Part shown: piece after piece, positions 53,335 through 61,928 of the stretch | How positions within the stretch are numbered: position 1 is the stretch's first letter | How the letters are laid out: the number at the start of each line of letters is the position of its first letter | Assembly: GCF_036227225.1 (NCBI RefSeq) | Contig: NZ_CP109444.1 | Span: 8,041,501 to 8,105,500, forward strand | From: Streptomyces sp. NBC_01478 | GTDB taxonomy: Bacteria > Actinomycetota > Actinomycetes > Streptomycetales > Streptomycetaceae | DNA length: 64,000 nt | Direction of reading: 5' to 3' | Position numbers and translations under genes: made by a program | The notes under the pieces: model-generated | Told to the model about the DNA's origin: nothing | Databases searched by the model: none | What the model saw: only the letters and a program-made list of their open reading frames with translations

Positions 53335-54426
53335 ATGACGACGCCCACGATCGAGCTCAAGCCCTCGGCCTCGCCACTTTCCGCCGCCGAGCGCGACGCG
53401 ATTCTGACGAACCCCGGGTTCGGCCGCCACTTCACCGATCACATGGTGACGATCAAGTGGACCGAGGGCCGCGGCTGGCACGACGGCCAGCTCGTGCCGT
53501 ACGGCCCGCTCTCCCTCGACCCCGCGAACATGACCCTGCACTACGCCCAGGAGATCTTCGAGGGTCTCAAGGCGTACCGGCAGGCCGACGGCTCCGTCGC
53601 CACCTTCCGCCCGGAGAAGAACGCCCGCCGCTTCCAGACCTCCGCCCGCCGCCTCGGCATGCCCGAGCTGCCGGTCGAGACGTTCATCGAGGCCTGTGAC
53701 GTGCTGGTCCAGCAGGACCGCGACTGGGTCCCGGCGCACGGCGGCGAGGAATCCCTGTACCTGCGCCCGTTCATGATCGCGACCGAGGTCGGCCTGGGCG
53801 TGAAGCCCGCCAACGAGTACCTCTTCCTGGTCATCGCCTCCCCGGCCGGCGCCTACTTCCCCGGCGGCGTGAAGCCCGTCTCCATCTGGGTCTCCGAGGA
53901 CCACGTCCGCGCCGTCCCCGGCGGCATGGGCGACGCCAAGACCGGCGGCAACTACGCCGCCTCCCTCCTCGCCCAGGCCGAGGCCGCCGAGCAGGGCTGC
54001 GCCCAGGTCTGCTACCTCGACGCGGTCGAGCGCAAGTGGGTCGAGGAGCTCGGCGGCATGAACCTGTATTTCGTGTACGGCAACAAGATCGTCACCCCCA
54101 CCCTCACCGGCTCCATCCTGGAGGGCGTCACCCGTGACTCCCTCCTCACCCTCGCCCGCGATCTCGGCTACGAGCCCGAAGAGGGCCGGATCTCCATCGA
54201 GCAGTGGCAGCGCGACTCGGAGAACGGCGCGCTGACCGAGGTCTTCGCCTGCGGTACGGCCGCGGTCATCACCCCGGTCGGCACGGTCAAGCGCACCGGC
54301 GCCGAGTGGCAGCAGTCCGCCGGTGAGCCCGGCGAGGTCACGCTGAAGCTCCGCGCGGCCCTCCTCGACATCCAGCGCGGCGACAGCCCCGACAAGCACG
54401 GCTGGATGCACCCGCTCGGCCGGTAA
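53335..54426 (+). CDS. ilvE: Branched-chain amino-acid aminotransferase
   Basis: A 363-residue PLP enzyme of fold type IV that makes the last step to Val, Leu and Ile. Typical landmarks are [25 protein letters not shown], the PLP Lys in [11 protein letters not shown], and the phosphate-binding [11 protein letters not shown]. It starts at ATG 53335 after GAAGGAC. Its stop is 3 bp from the stop of the convergent permease. Confidence 0.96.
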   Translation: MTTPTIELKPSASPLSAAERDAILTNPGFGRHFTDHMVTIKWTEGRGWHDGQLVPYGPLSLDPANMTLHYAQEIFEGLKAYRQADGSVATFRPEKNARRFQTSARRLGMPELPVETFIEACDVLVQQDRDWVPAHGGEESLYLRPFMIATEVGLGVKPANEYLFLVIASPAGAYFPGGVKPVSIWVSEDHVRAVPGGMGDAKTGGNYAASLLAQAEAAEQGCAQVCYLDAVERKWVEELGGMNLYFVYGNKIVTPTLTGSILEGVTRDSLLTLARDLGYEPEEGRISIEQWQRDSENGALTEVFACGTAAVITPVGTVKRTGAEWQQSAGEPGEVTLKLRAALLDIQRGDSPDKHGWMHPLGR

Positions 54427-54429
54427 CTG

Positions 54430-55866
54430 CTAGACACGGCTGGTCACTTCGGGGGCCGTCGCGGACTCGGTGTCCGTGGCGGCCCCTTTCGTCAACGCCG
54501 TCAGCAGCACGAACGTCAGCCCGCCGACCGCCCCCGACAGCAGGAAACTGCAGTCCACCCCGCCGGTGAGCGACAGCAGCGGACCCTCGTACGACGGCAG
54601 GGACACGGCGAGCAGTCCGACGCCCGCGCCCACCGCCCAGGAGACCGCGGCCGGGATGTTCCAGCCCGCCCGGAACCAGTAGATCCCGCCCCTGGCACGG
54701 CGGTTGAAGACCTGCAAGGCATCCGCGTCGTACATCCCCCGGCACCGCACGAACCCGATGAGCGTGATGACCGCCCACGGCGTCCCGATCGCCGTCAGGA
54801 GCAGCACGAAGGACGTCATCGCCGACTGCGCGTTCCAGGCGTAGTGCCCGACGAAGACGCACACCGTGGCGACGATCGCGACCGTGCAGGTGGCCCGGGC
54901 CCGGGAGGCGCGCGGCAGGATCGCGTCCAGGTCGAGGCCCATGGAGTAGAGCATCAGCCCGGCGTTGCCCACCGACCCCGCCGAGGCGGCGAGCAGCAGC
55001 GGGACCAGGTACCAGGTGGGCGACGCGGACACCAGCGGGCCCGCGTAGTCGAGGGCCGCCCGCGCCCCGAACGCCGTGAACGTGCCGAAGAGTTGGGGGA
55101 CGAGGAGACCGGCGGTCAGGCCGAGCCAGGTCGCGTGCAGGATCGTGCGGGAGGAGTGGCGGGCCGGGGAGATGTAGCGCGTGTAGTCGCCGAGGAGGGT
55201 GATGAACGCGATCGGCCCGGACAGTCCCGCCGCCACCGTCGCGAGGCACCACGTCGGCCAGAACCCGCCCAGCAGATAGCCGCCCGCCCCCGGCAGCGCG
55301 CCGGTCGTGAAGTGCGGGGCGTACGCGGCCACGCCCAGGATCAGCAGCGCGGTCATGCCGACCGAGAGCACCCGGGACATCGCGAGCAGCACGCGGTAGC
55401 CGTAGACCGCGCCCGCGACGGTCGCCCCGGCGAGCAGCGCGTACACGACGGCGTACGACGCCCCGCCCGTCGGCAGCCCGAACAGCCGGTGCAGCACGCC
55501 CACCATCACATCGCCGCCGATCCACACGGTCAGCGCGGTGTAGCCGAGGGCGAGGAGCAGCCCCACGACCGAGCCGACCAGCCGGCCCCGCACCCCGAAC
55601 TGGGCGCCGGACGACGTCGACAGGTTGGTGGCGGTGCGCAGGGAGACCAGGGCGAGCGGGGCCGTGAACAGCGTCCCGACCACCGTGCCCGCCACGATCG
55701 AGCTCACCGACGCCCACCAGCCGAGGCCGAACGACGGCGGCAGCCAGCCGAAGATGATTACGCCGAGGCAGAGGTTGGAGCCGAGCAGGATCGACACGAG
55801 GTCGCGTGGACCGCTGGTGCGTTCCGCGTCGGGGATGGTGTCGACTCCGCGTTGTTCGATCGGCAT
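54430..55866 (-). CDS. NCS1 family permease (cytosine/purine/allantoin type)
   Basis: A 478-residue membrane transporter with about 12 hydrophobic helices. It belongs to the nucleobase:cation symporter-1 family: the N-terminal N-L-C-L-G-V-I-I-F-G-W-L-P-P, the helix R-V-L-S-V-G-M-T-A-L and the loop G-D-Y-T-R-Y are typical. Start is ATG 55866 (MPIEQRGVDTI). It is divergent from the urease-like operon, with which it shares two related palindromes; so it may import the substrate of that pathway. NCS1 relatives carry cytosine, uracil, allantoin or hydantoins. Confidence 0.88.
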   Translation of the reverse strand: MPIEQRGVDTIPDAERTSGPRDLVSILLGSNLCLGVIIFGWLPPSFGLGWWASVSSIVAGTVVGTLFTAPLALVSLRTATNLSTSSGAQFGVRGRLVGSVVGLLLALGYTALTVWIGGDVMVGVLHRLFGLPTGGASYAVVYALLAGATVAGAVYGYRVLLAMSRVLSVGMTALLILGVAAYAPHFTTGALPGAGGYLLGGFWPTWCLATVAAGLSGPIAFITLLGDYTRYISPARHSSRTILHATWLGLTAGLLVPQLFGTFTAFGARAALDYAGPLVSASPTWYLVPLLLAASAGSVGNAGLMLYSMGLDLDAILPRASRARATCTVAIVATVCVFVGHYAWNAQSAMTSFVLLLTAIGTPWAVITLIGFVRCRGMYDADALQVFNRRARGGIYWFRAGWNIPAAVSWAVGAGVGLLAVSLPSYEGPLLSLTGGVDCSFLLSGAVGGLTFVLLTALTKGAATDTESATAPEVTSRV

Positions 55867-55883
55867 GGAAGGCCCTCTCGTTC

Positions 55884-55899
55884 TTAGAGTGACGTTCAA
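55884..55899. promoter_or_regulatory. Operator-like box TTAGAGTGACGTTCAA
   Basis: Imperfect palindrome 18 bp upstream of the permease start. It matches the perfect site at 55952 in 12 of the core positions (TTAGAGTGAYGYTCWAA). Probable TetR operator on the permease side. Confidence 0.5.
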
Positions 55900-55951
55900 T
55901 GTGGGCCGAGCAGTGCTGGCGCGTCAAGCATTCCCATGATGGGTTTTACCG

Positions 55952-55970
55952 TTTAGAGTGATGCTCTAAA
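55952..55970. promoter_or_regulatory. Operator TTTAGAG-TGATG-CTCTAAA
   Basis: Perfect 7-bp arms around a 5-bp centre, ending just before the GGAGGG ribosome site of the urease gamma/beta gene. It would cover the start of transcription or translation, as expected for a repressor site. The TetR gene at 59390 in the same operon is the likely owner. Confidence 0.65.
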
Positions 55971-55983
55971 GGAGGGATACGGG

Positions 55984-56667
55984 ATGAGGCTGACCCCCAC
56001 GGAACGCGACCGGCTGCTGCTGTTCTCGGCCGCCGAACTGGCCCGCGCCCGCAAGGCGCGCGGCCTGCGGCTCAACGTGCCGGAGGCCACCGCGCTCATC
56101 GCGGACACGGTGTGCGAGGCGGCCCGGGACGGGCGCCGACTGGCCGAGGCCGTCGAGCGCGCCCGCTCCGTGCTCGGCCCCGACGACGTGCTGCCGGGTG
56201 TCGCCGATGTCGTCACCGAGGTCCATGTCGAGGCGGTCTTCGACGACGGTTCCCGGCTCGCGATCGTCTCCGACCCCATCGGCGGGGGAGCGCTCGCGGA
56301 CCGCGCCCCCGGCGCCCTGCTCCCGGGGCCCCCGCACGCCGAGCCCGAGGCCGTCGTCCGCGTCACGGTCACCAACACCGCGACCGTCCCCGTCTCCGTG
56401 ACCTCCCACTTCCACTTCTTCGAGGCCAACCCGCGCCTCGACTTCCCCCGGGCCGAGGCCTACGGCATGCGGCTCGCCGTCCCCGCCGGATCCTCCGTCC
56501 GCTTCGGGCCGGGCGAGAGCGCCGAGGTCGGCCTGCTGCCGATCGGCGGCGAGCGGATCGCCATCGGTTTCGCCGGGCTCGTCGACGGCCCGCTGGACGC
56601 GCCGGGCGCGAAGGAAGAAGCCCTGCGCCGGGCAACTGCCTGCGGTTACCTGGGAGTCGAGCAGTGA
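55984..56667 (+). CDS. ureAB: Urease-like gamma/beta fusion subunit
   Basis: A 227-residue natural fusion of the urease gamma (about 1-100) and beta (about 120-215) subunits. Gamma signatures: L-T-P-T-E-R-D-R-L-L-L-F, L-N-V-P-E-A-T-A-L-I-A and E-A-A-R-D-G. Beta: S-H-F-H-F-F-E-A-N-P-R-L-D-F, R-L-A-V-P-A-G-S-S-V-R-F and I-G-F. It starts at ATG 55984 with AAAGGAGGG, directly after the perfect palindrome. ureC overlaps its stop by 4 bp (ATGA-type, GTGA frame). See ureC for why the complex may not be a standard urease. Confidence 0.92.
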   Translation: MRLTPTERDRLLLFSAAELARARKARGLRLNVPEATALIADTVCEAARDGRRLAEAVERARSVLGPDDVLPGVADVVTEVHVEAVFDDGSRLAIVSDPIGGGALADRAPGALLPGPPHAEPEAVVRVTVTNTATVPVSVTSHFHFFEANPRLDFPRAEAYGMRLAVPAGSSVRFGPGESAEVGLLPIGGERIAIGFAGLVDGPLDAPGAKEEALRRATACGYLGVEQ

Positions 56668-58337
56668 ACCCGTACGAGTACGCCGCCACCCACGGCCCCC
56701 GCGCCGGCGACCGCGTCCGCCTCGGCGACTCGGGTCTGACCATCCGCGTGGAGTCCGACTCGCAGCGCTACGGCGACGAGTTCCTCGCCGGGTTCGGCAA
56801 GACGGCCCGCGACGGACTGCACCTCAAGGCCGCCGCCGTGCGCGAGACCTGCGATGTGGTCGTCAGCAATGTCGTCGTGATCGACGCCGTGCAGGGCATC
56901 CGCAAGGTGTCCATCGGGATCAGGGAAGGGCGGATCTGCTCCATCGGGCGGGCCGGGAACCCCGACACCCTCGACGGGGTCGACGTCGTCGTCGGCACCG
57001 GTACCTCGATCGTCTCCGGCGAGGGGCTCATCGCCACCGCCGGTGCCGTCGACACCCATGTGCACCTGCTCTCGCCGCGCATCATGGAGGCCTCCCTCGC
57101 CTCCGGGGTGACCACGATCATCGGCCAGGAGTTCGGCCCGGTGTGGGGCGTCGGCGTCAACTCGCCCTGGGCGCTGCGCCACGCGTTCAACGCCTTCGAC
57201 GCCTGGCCGGTCAACATCGGCTTCCTGGGCCGGGGTTCGTCGTCCGACGCCGCCCCCCTGGTCGAGGCGCTGGCCGAGGGCGGGGCCTCCGGCTTCAAGG
57301 TGCACGAGGACATGGGCGCCCACACCCGCGCGCTGGACACCGCGTTGCGGGTCGCCGAGGAGCACGACGTCCAAGTCGCCCTGCACAGCGACGGGTTGAA
57401 CGAGTGCCTGTCGGTGGAGGACACCCTGCGCGTCCTGGAGGGCCGGACGATCCACGCCTTCCACATCGAGGGCTGCGGCGGCGGACACGTGCCGAATGTC
57501 CTGAAGATGGCGGGAGTTCCGAATGTCATCGGCTCCTCCACCAACCCCACCCTCCCCTTCGGCCGGGACGCGGTCGCCGAGCACTACGGCATGATCGTCT
57601 CCGTCCACGACCTGAAGACCGACCTGCCCGGCGACGCCGCGATGGCCCGCGACCGGATCCGCGCCGGGACGATGGGCGCCGAGGACGTGCTGCACGACCT
57701 GGGCGCGATCGGCATCACCTCGTCCGACGCGCAGGGCATGGGCAGAGCGGGTGAGACCGTCCGCCGTACGTTCGCCATGGCCGGGAAGATGAAGGCCGAA
57801 CTCGGCGCCCCGGACGTCGGCCACGACAACGAACGCGTCCTGCGCTACATCGCCAAGCTGACCGTCAACCCCGCGATCGCGCACGGGCTTTCGCACGAGG
57901 TGGGATCCATCGAGGTCGGCAAGCTCGCCGACCTCGTGCTGTGGCGGCCCGAGTACTTCGGCGCGAAACCGCAGCTCGTCCTGAAGTCCGGGTTCCCGGC
58001 GTACGGCGTGGTCGGCGACCCCAACGCGGCGACCGACACCTGCGAACCCCTCGTCCTGGGACCGCAGTTCGGCGCGCACGGCAGCACGCCCGCCGACCTC
58101 TCCGTGGCCTTCGTCGCGCAGGCGGCCCTGGACCAGGGCAACGACGCGATGCCAACTCGCCGCCGCAGGGTGGCAGTTCGCGGCACGCGTGGCATCGGAC
58201 CCGCCGACCTGCGCCTCAACTCCCGTACCGGAGCGGTCGACGTCGACCAGCGCACCGGCCTGGTCACCCTCGACGGCGAACCGCTGCGCTCCGAGCCCGC
58301 CGACTCGGTCTCCCTCAACCGCCTGTACTTCCTGTAG
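56664..58337 (+). CDS. ureC: Urease-like alpha subunit with altered flap
   Basis: A 557-residue amidohydrolase aligned end to end with urease alpha. Metal and catalytic residues are present: His132 and His134 (T-H-V-H), Lys212 for carbamylation (G-F-K-V-H-E-D), His214, His241 (A-L-H-S-D), His267 (F-H-I-E-G), His315 and Asp355 (T-S-S-D-A-Q). The mobile-flap cysteine of ureases (C-H-H-L) is replaced by Val314 in M-I-V-S-V-H-D-L. The G-T-G-P-A-A-G-T-H-A-T-T region before N-I-G is 3 residues shorter and quite different. No ureE, ureF, ureG or ureD genes lie nearby. It may use another substrate; the genome may still hold a second full urease. Confidence 0.9.
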   Translation: MNPYEYAATHGPRAGDRVRLGDSGLTIRVESDSQRYGDEFLAGFGKTARDGLHLKAAAVRETCDVVVSNVVVIDAVQGIRKVSIGIREGRICSIGRAGNPDTLDGVDVVVGTGTSIVSGEGLIATAGAVDTHVHLLSPRIMEASLASGVTTIIGQEFGPVWGVGVNSPWALRHAFNAFDAWPVNIGFLGRGSSSDAAPLVEALAEGGASGFKVHEDMGAHTRALDTALRVAEEHDVQVALHSDGLNECLSVEDTLRVLEGRTIHAFHIEGCGGGHVPNVLKMAGVPNVIGSSTNPTLPFGRDAVAEHYGMIVSVHDLKTDLPGDAAMARDRIRAGTMGAEDVLHDLGAIGITSSDAQGMGRAGETVRRTFAMAGKMKAELGAPDVGHDNERVLRYIAKLTVNPAIAHGLSHEVGSIEVGKLADLVLWRPEYFGAKPQLVLKSGFPAYGVVGDPNAATDTCEPLVLGPQFGAHGSTPADLSVAFVAQAALDQGNDAMPTRRRRVAVRGTRGIGPADLRLNSRTGAVDVDQRTGLVTLDGEPLRSEPADSVSLNRLYFL

Positions 58338-58361
58338 TACGCAGCCGACTTAGGACTTCTG

Positions 58362-59378
58362 ATGAGCTTCCGTATGCCCCCCGAATGGGCCCCGCACGAG
58401 CGCACCTGGATGGCCTGGCCGGGACCCAACCCGACCTTCACCAACGCCGAGGAACTGGCCGAGGCCCGTACCGCCTGGGCGGCCGTCGCCCGCGCCGTGC
58501 GCCGCTTCGAACCGGTGACGGTGGTGCACGGGCCGGGGCAGGGCGCGTCGGCGCGCGAGCTGCTCGGTCCGGACGTCGACCTGGTCGAGCGCGAGCTGGA
58601 CGACGCGTGGATGCGGGACATCGGCCCCACGTTCGTCACCGACGGCTCTCGACTGGCCGCCGTGGACTGGACGTTCAACGGCTGGGGCGGCCAGGACTGG
58701 GCCCGCTGGGAGCACGACTCCAAGATCGCCCGCCATGTCGCCGACCTCGCCGGAGTGCCGGCGCTCAGCAGCACCCTCGTCAACGAGGGCGGCGCGATCC
58801 ACGTCGACGGCGAGGGCACCGTCCTGCTCACCGACACGGTCCAGCTCGGCGCCGGCCGCAACCCCGGCTGGACCCGCGAGCAGGTCGAGGCGGAGATCCA
58901 CGCCAGACTCGGCACCACCAAGGCCATCTGGCTCCCGCACGGCCTGACCGGCGACTACGGCGTCTACGGCACCCAGGGCCATGTCGACATCGTCGCGGCC
59001 TTCGCCGGGCCCGGCACCGTACTGGTCCACAGCCAGCGCGACCCGGCCCACCCGGACCACGCCCGCTCCCAGGAGTACCTCGCCCTGCTGCGCGCCGAGA
59101 CCGACGCGCAGGGCCGACCCCTGGACGTCGTAGAAGTGCCTGCCCCGACCGTCCTCAAGGACGAGGACGGCCACTGGGTCGACTACTCCTACATCAACCA
59201 CTACCTCTGCAACGGCGGGGTCGTGCTCTGCGCCTTCGACGACCCGGGCGACGAGATCGCGGCCGGGATCTTCCGGCGCCTCTTCCCGGAGCGGACGGTG
59301 ACGCCGGTGGACGCCCGTACGATCTTCGCGGGCGGTGGCGGTATCCACTGCATCACCCAGCAGCAGCCGAAGATCTAG
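58362..59378 (+). CDS. aguA: Agmatine deiminase
   Basis: A 338-residue enzyme of the peptidyl-arginine deiminase-like superfamily that converts agmatine to N-carbamoylputrescine and ammonia. Visible are P-P-E-W-A-P-H-E-R-T-W-M-A-W-P, the W-M-R-D-I-G-P-T-F catalytic Asp region, N-E-G-G-A-I-H-V-D-G, G-x-H-V-D-I and the catalytic Cys330 in G-G-G-G-I-H-C-I-T-Q-Q-Q-P. It begins 24 bp after ureC in the same operon. No N-carbamoylputrescine amidase (AguB) is in the window. Confidence 0.93.
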   Translation: MSFRMPPEWAPHERTWMAWPGPNPTFTNAEELAEARTAWAAVARAVRRFEPVTVVHGPGQGASARELLGPDVDLVERELDDAWMRDIGPTFVTDGSRLAAVDWTFNGWGGQDWARWEHDSKIARHVADLAGVPALSSTLVNEGGAIHVDGEGTVLLTDTVQLGAGRNPGWTREQVEAEIHARLGTTKAIWLPHGLTGDYGVYGTQGHVDIVAAFAGPGTVLVHSQRDPAHPDHARSQEYLALLRAETDAQGRPLDVVEVPAPTVLKDEDGHWVDYSYINHYLCNGGVVLCAFDDPGDEIAAGIFRRLFPERTVTPVDARTIFAGGGGIHCITQQQPKI

Positions 59379-59389
59379 GGAGTCGGACG

Positions 59390-59995
59390 ATGGCCGGTGC
59401 GCGGAAGAACGCGCCGCCGCGCGAGGACGTGCTCGCCGCAGCCATGGGCATGATCGCCGAACGCGGTCTGGAGAAACTCACCATGGCGGCGCTCGGCCGC
59501 GAGGTCGGCATGAGCAGCGGCCATCTCCTCTACTACTTCCACTCCAAGGACGAACTGCTCCTCCAGGCCCTGGAGTGGAGCGAGGGCAGGCTCGGCGCCG
59601 AGCGGGGGCGGCTCCTCACCCGCACCGCCACCGCCCGCGAGCGCGTCGAGGCGTACGTGGATCTCTACGTCCCCGAAGGCCACCGCGACCCGCACTGGAC
59701 GCTGTGGCTGGAGGTCTGGAACCGCTCGCAGAACGCCGACGCCGCCGCCCGTGACCGGCAGGCCGCCATCGAGGGCGTCTGGCACCGCGACCTGGTCGCG
59801 CTGATCGCGGAAGGGGTGTCACGCGGGGAGTTCCGGGCCGTGGACCCGGACCGTTTCGCCGCCCGCTTCCGCGCCCTCCTCGACGGCTTCTCCATCCATG
59901 TGGCGATCGGGCTGCGGGGCACGGACCGGGCGCAAGTGCTGGCCCATGTGCGGGAGTTCATCGCCGACTCGCTGCTCGCGCGCCGACCGAGTTGA
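59390..59995 (+). CDS. TetR family regulator of the urease-like/agmatine operon
   Basis: A 201-residue TetR/BetI-like repressor. HTH at about 12-55 (L-T-M-A-A-L-G-R-E-V-G-M-S-S-G-H-L-L-Y-Y-F-H-S-K-D). The ligand domain has P-H-W-T-L-W-L-E-V-W-N-R and a C-terminal R-A-L-L-D-G-F-S-I-H-V-A-I-G, a pattern of BetI-type regulators that sense amines or small cations. ATG 59390 follows GGGAG, 11 bp after aguA. It most likely binds the two palindromes at 55884 and 55952. Confidence 0.88.
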   Translation: MAGARKNAPPREDVLAAAMGMIAERGLEKLTMAALGREVGMSSGHLLYYFHSKDELLLQALEWSEGRLGAERGRLLTRTATARERVEAYVDLYVPEGHRDPHWTLWLEVWNRSQNADAAARDRQAAIEGVWHRDLVALIAEGVSRGEFRAVDPDRFAARFRALLDGFSIHVAIGLRGTDRAQVLAHVREFIADSLLARRPS

Positions 59996-60043
59996 TCAAC
60001 CGGCTGTTCGCATCATGAGACGGACGGTGAGCACGGAGGTGGG

Positions 60044-60112
60044 GTGTGCCAGACTACCCCCGTGTTCTCGTTCGCCACGATTATTGGCAGCAGGCGCGCC
60101 GGTCCGCAGTGA
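60044..60112 (+). CDS. Candidate cimA leader peptide with tandem Ile codons
   Basis: A 22-residue frame from GTG 60044 (GGAGG at 60035-60039), or 16 residues from GTG 60062, containing S-F-A-T-I-I-G-S-R-R. The two Ile codons are both ATT, rare in this genome. It sits 57 bp before an attenuator-type hairpin and 194 bp before citramalate synthase, which commits carbon to isoleucine. The reading is inferred by analogy with ilvB. Confidence 0.5.
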   Translation: MCQTTPVFSFATIIGSRRAGPQ

Positions 60113-60168
60113 CCGCCTCGTACGACCAGGTACGGGCGGCCACCGTCGTCACTCGACCCGCGCGCAGA

Positions 60169-60193
60169 CCTCTCGCACCCGCGAGGGGTTTTT
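60169..60193 (+). terminator. cimA attenuator hairpin
   Basis: CCTCTCGC (60169-60176) pairs with GCGAGGGG (60181-60188) across an ACCC loop, one G-T pair, followed by five T. The layout copies the ilvB attenuator. It could also be the terminator of the TetR gene, though that lies 173 bp upstream. Confidence 0.65.
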
Positions 60194-60305
60194 CGCTTTT
60201 CTGGCCCACCTTCAGCCGGGAAAGCAGTGCGAGGGATCATTGAGGGACGGTGGAGCCGGTCATTCCGGTACAGACCGAGATTCAGATCCTCAGGAGCCAG
60301 ACACC

Positions 60306-61910
60306 ATGACGGAAACCAGCGCACTCGACGACGCGTTCCACGTCTTCGACACGACCCTGCGTGACGGCGCGCAGCGGGAGGGCATCAACCTCACCGTCGC
60401 GGACAAGCTGGCCATCGCACGGCACCTGGACGACTTCGGCGTCGGCTTCATCGAGGGCGGCTGGCCCGGGGCCAACCCGCGGGACACCGAGTTCTTCGCC
60501 CGCGCCCGGCAGGAGATCGACTTCAAGCACGCGCAGCTCGTCGCGTTCGGCGCCACCCGCCGGGCGGGCGCGAAGGCGAGCGAGGACCCGCAGGTCAAGG
60601 CGCTTCTGGACTCCGGCGCCGACGTCATCACCCTGGTCGCGAAGTCCCACGACCGGCATGTCGAGCTGGCCCTGCGCACCACCCTGGACGAGAACCTGGA
60701 GATGGTCCGCGACACCGTCTCCCACCTGGCCGCCCAGGGCCGCCGCGTCTTCGTCGACTGCGAGCACTTCTTCGACGGCTACCGCGCCAACCCCGAGTAC
60801 GCCAAGGCCGTCGTCCGTACGGCGTCCGAGGCGGGCGCGTCCGTCGTGATCCTGTGCGACACCAACGGCGGGATGCTCCCGGCGCAGGTACAGGCGGTCG
60901 TCTCCACGGTCCTCGCCGACACCGGCGCCCGGCTCGGCATCCACACCCAGGACGACACCGGGTGCGCGGTCGCCAACACCCTCGCCGCCGTCGACGCGGG
61001 CGCGACCCACGTCCAGTGCACGGCGAACGGCTACGGCGAGCGCGTCGGCAACGCCAACCTCTTCCCCGTCGTCGCCGCGCTGGAGCTGAAGTACGGCAAG
61101 AAGGTCCTGCCCGACGGCAAGCTGCGTGAGATGACCCGCATCTCGCACGCGATCGCCGAGGTCGTGAACCTCACCCCGTCCACGCACCAGCCCTACGTAG
61201 GAGTCTCGGCCTTCGCGCACAAGGCGGGCCTGCACGCCTCCGCGATCAAGGTCGACCCGGACCTGTACCAGCACATCGACCCCGAGCAGGTCGGCAACAC
61301 CATGCGGATGCTGGTCTCCGACATGGCGGGCCGCGCGTCCATCGAGCTCAAGGGCAAGGAACTCGGCGTCGACATCAGCGGCGACCGCGAACTGGTCGGC
61401 CGGGTCGTCGAGCGCGTGAAGGAGCGCGAGCTCAGGGGCTACACGTACGAGGCGGCAGACGCGTCGTTCGAACTCCTCCTCCGGGCCGAGGCGGAGGGCA
61501 AGGCCCGCTCCTACTTCGAGGTCGAGTCCTGGCGCGCGATCGTCGAGGACCGCCCCGACGGCAGCCACGCCAACGAGGCCACGGTCAAGCTCTTCGCCAA
61601 GGGCGAGCGCATCGTCGCCACCGCCGAGGGCAACGGCCCGGTCCACGCCCTCGACAGTGCCCTGCGCGTCGCCCTGGAGAAGATCTACCCGCAGCTCGCC
61701 AAGCTGGAGCTGGTCGACTACAAGGTCCGCATCCTGGAGGGCAAGCACGGCACGTCCTCCACGACCCGCGTCCTGATCGCCACGTCCGACGGTTCGGCGG
61801 AGTGGTCCACGGTCGGCGTCGCGGAGAACGTCATCGCCGCGTCGTGGCAGGCGCTGGCCGACGCGTACACCTACGGCCTCCTCCGGGCCGGCGTCGAGCC
61901 CGCGAAGTAG
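60306..61910 (+). CDS. cimA: Citramalate synthase
   Basis: A 534-residue enzyme of the isopropylmalate/citramalate synthase family that joins pyruvate and acetyl-CoA to give citramalate, an alternative route to 2-oxobutyrate for isoleucine. The barrel has F-D-T-T-L-R-D-G-A-Q-R-E-G, H-T-Q-D-D-T-G-C-A-V-A-N, and G-Y-G-E-R-V-G-N-A-N-L; the C-terminal LeuA dimer regulatory domain follows from about 430. The start G-I-N-L-T-V and I-E-G-G-W-P-G-A-N-P favour CimA over LeuA. ATG 60306 follows AGGAGCC. Confidence 0.93.
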   Translation: MTETSALDDAFHVFDTTLRDGAQREGINLTVADKLAIARHLDDFGVGFIEGGWPGANPRDTEFFARARQEIDFKHAQLVAFGATRRAGAKASEDPQVKALLDSGADVITLVAKSHDRHVELALRTTLDENLEMVRDTVSHLAAQGRRVFVDCEHFFDGYRANPEYAKAVVRTASEAGASVVILCDTNGGMLPAQVQAVVSTVLADTGARLGIHTQDDTGCAVANTLAAVDAGATHVQCTANGYGERVGNANLFPVVAALELKYGKKVLPDGKLREMTRISHAIAEVVNLTPSTHQPYVGVSAFAHKAGLHASAIKVDPDLYQHIDPEQVGNTMRMLVSDMAGRASIELKGKELGVDISGDRELVGRVVERVKERELRGYTYEAADASFELLLRAEAEGKARSYFEVESWRAIVEDRPDGSHANEATVKLFAKGERIVATAEGNGPVHALDSALRVALEKIYPQLAKLELVDYKVRILEGKHGTSSTTRVLIATSDGSAEWSTVGVAENVIAASWQALADAYTYGLLRAGVEPAK

Positions 61911-61928
61911 ACCGCCCTGTAGCCGCCC

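Noticed and set aside
59898..60305. Longer N-terminal extension of citramalate synthase
   Set aside because: The frame is open upstream but crosses the TetR gene end and the hairpin; ATG 60306 with AGGAGCC and the family start fit better.
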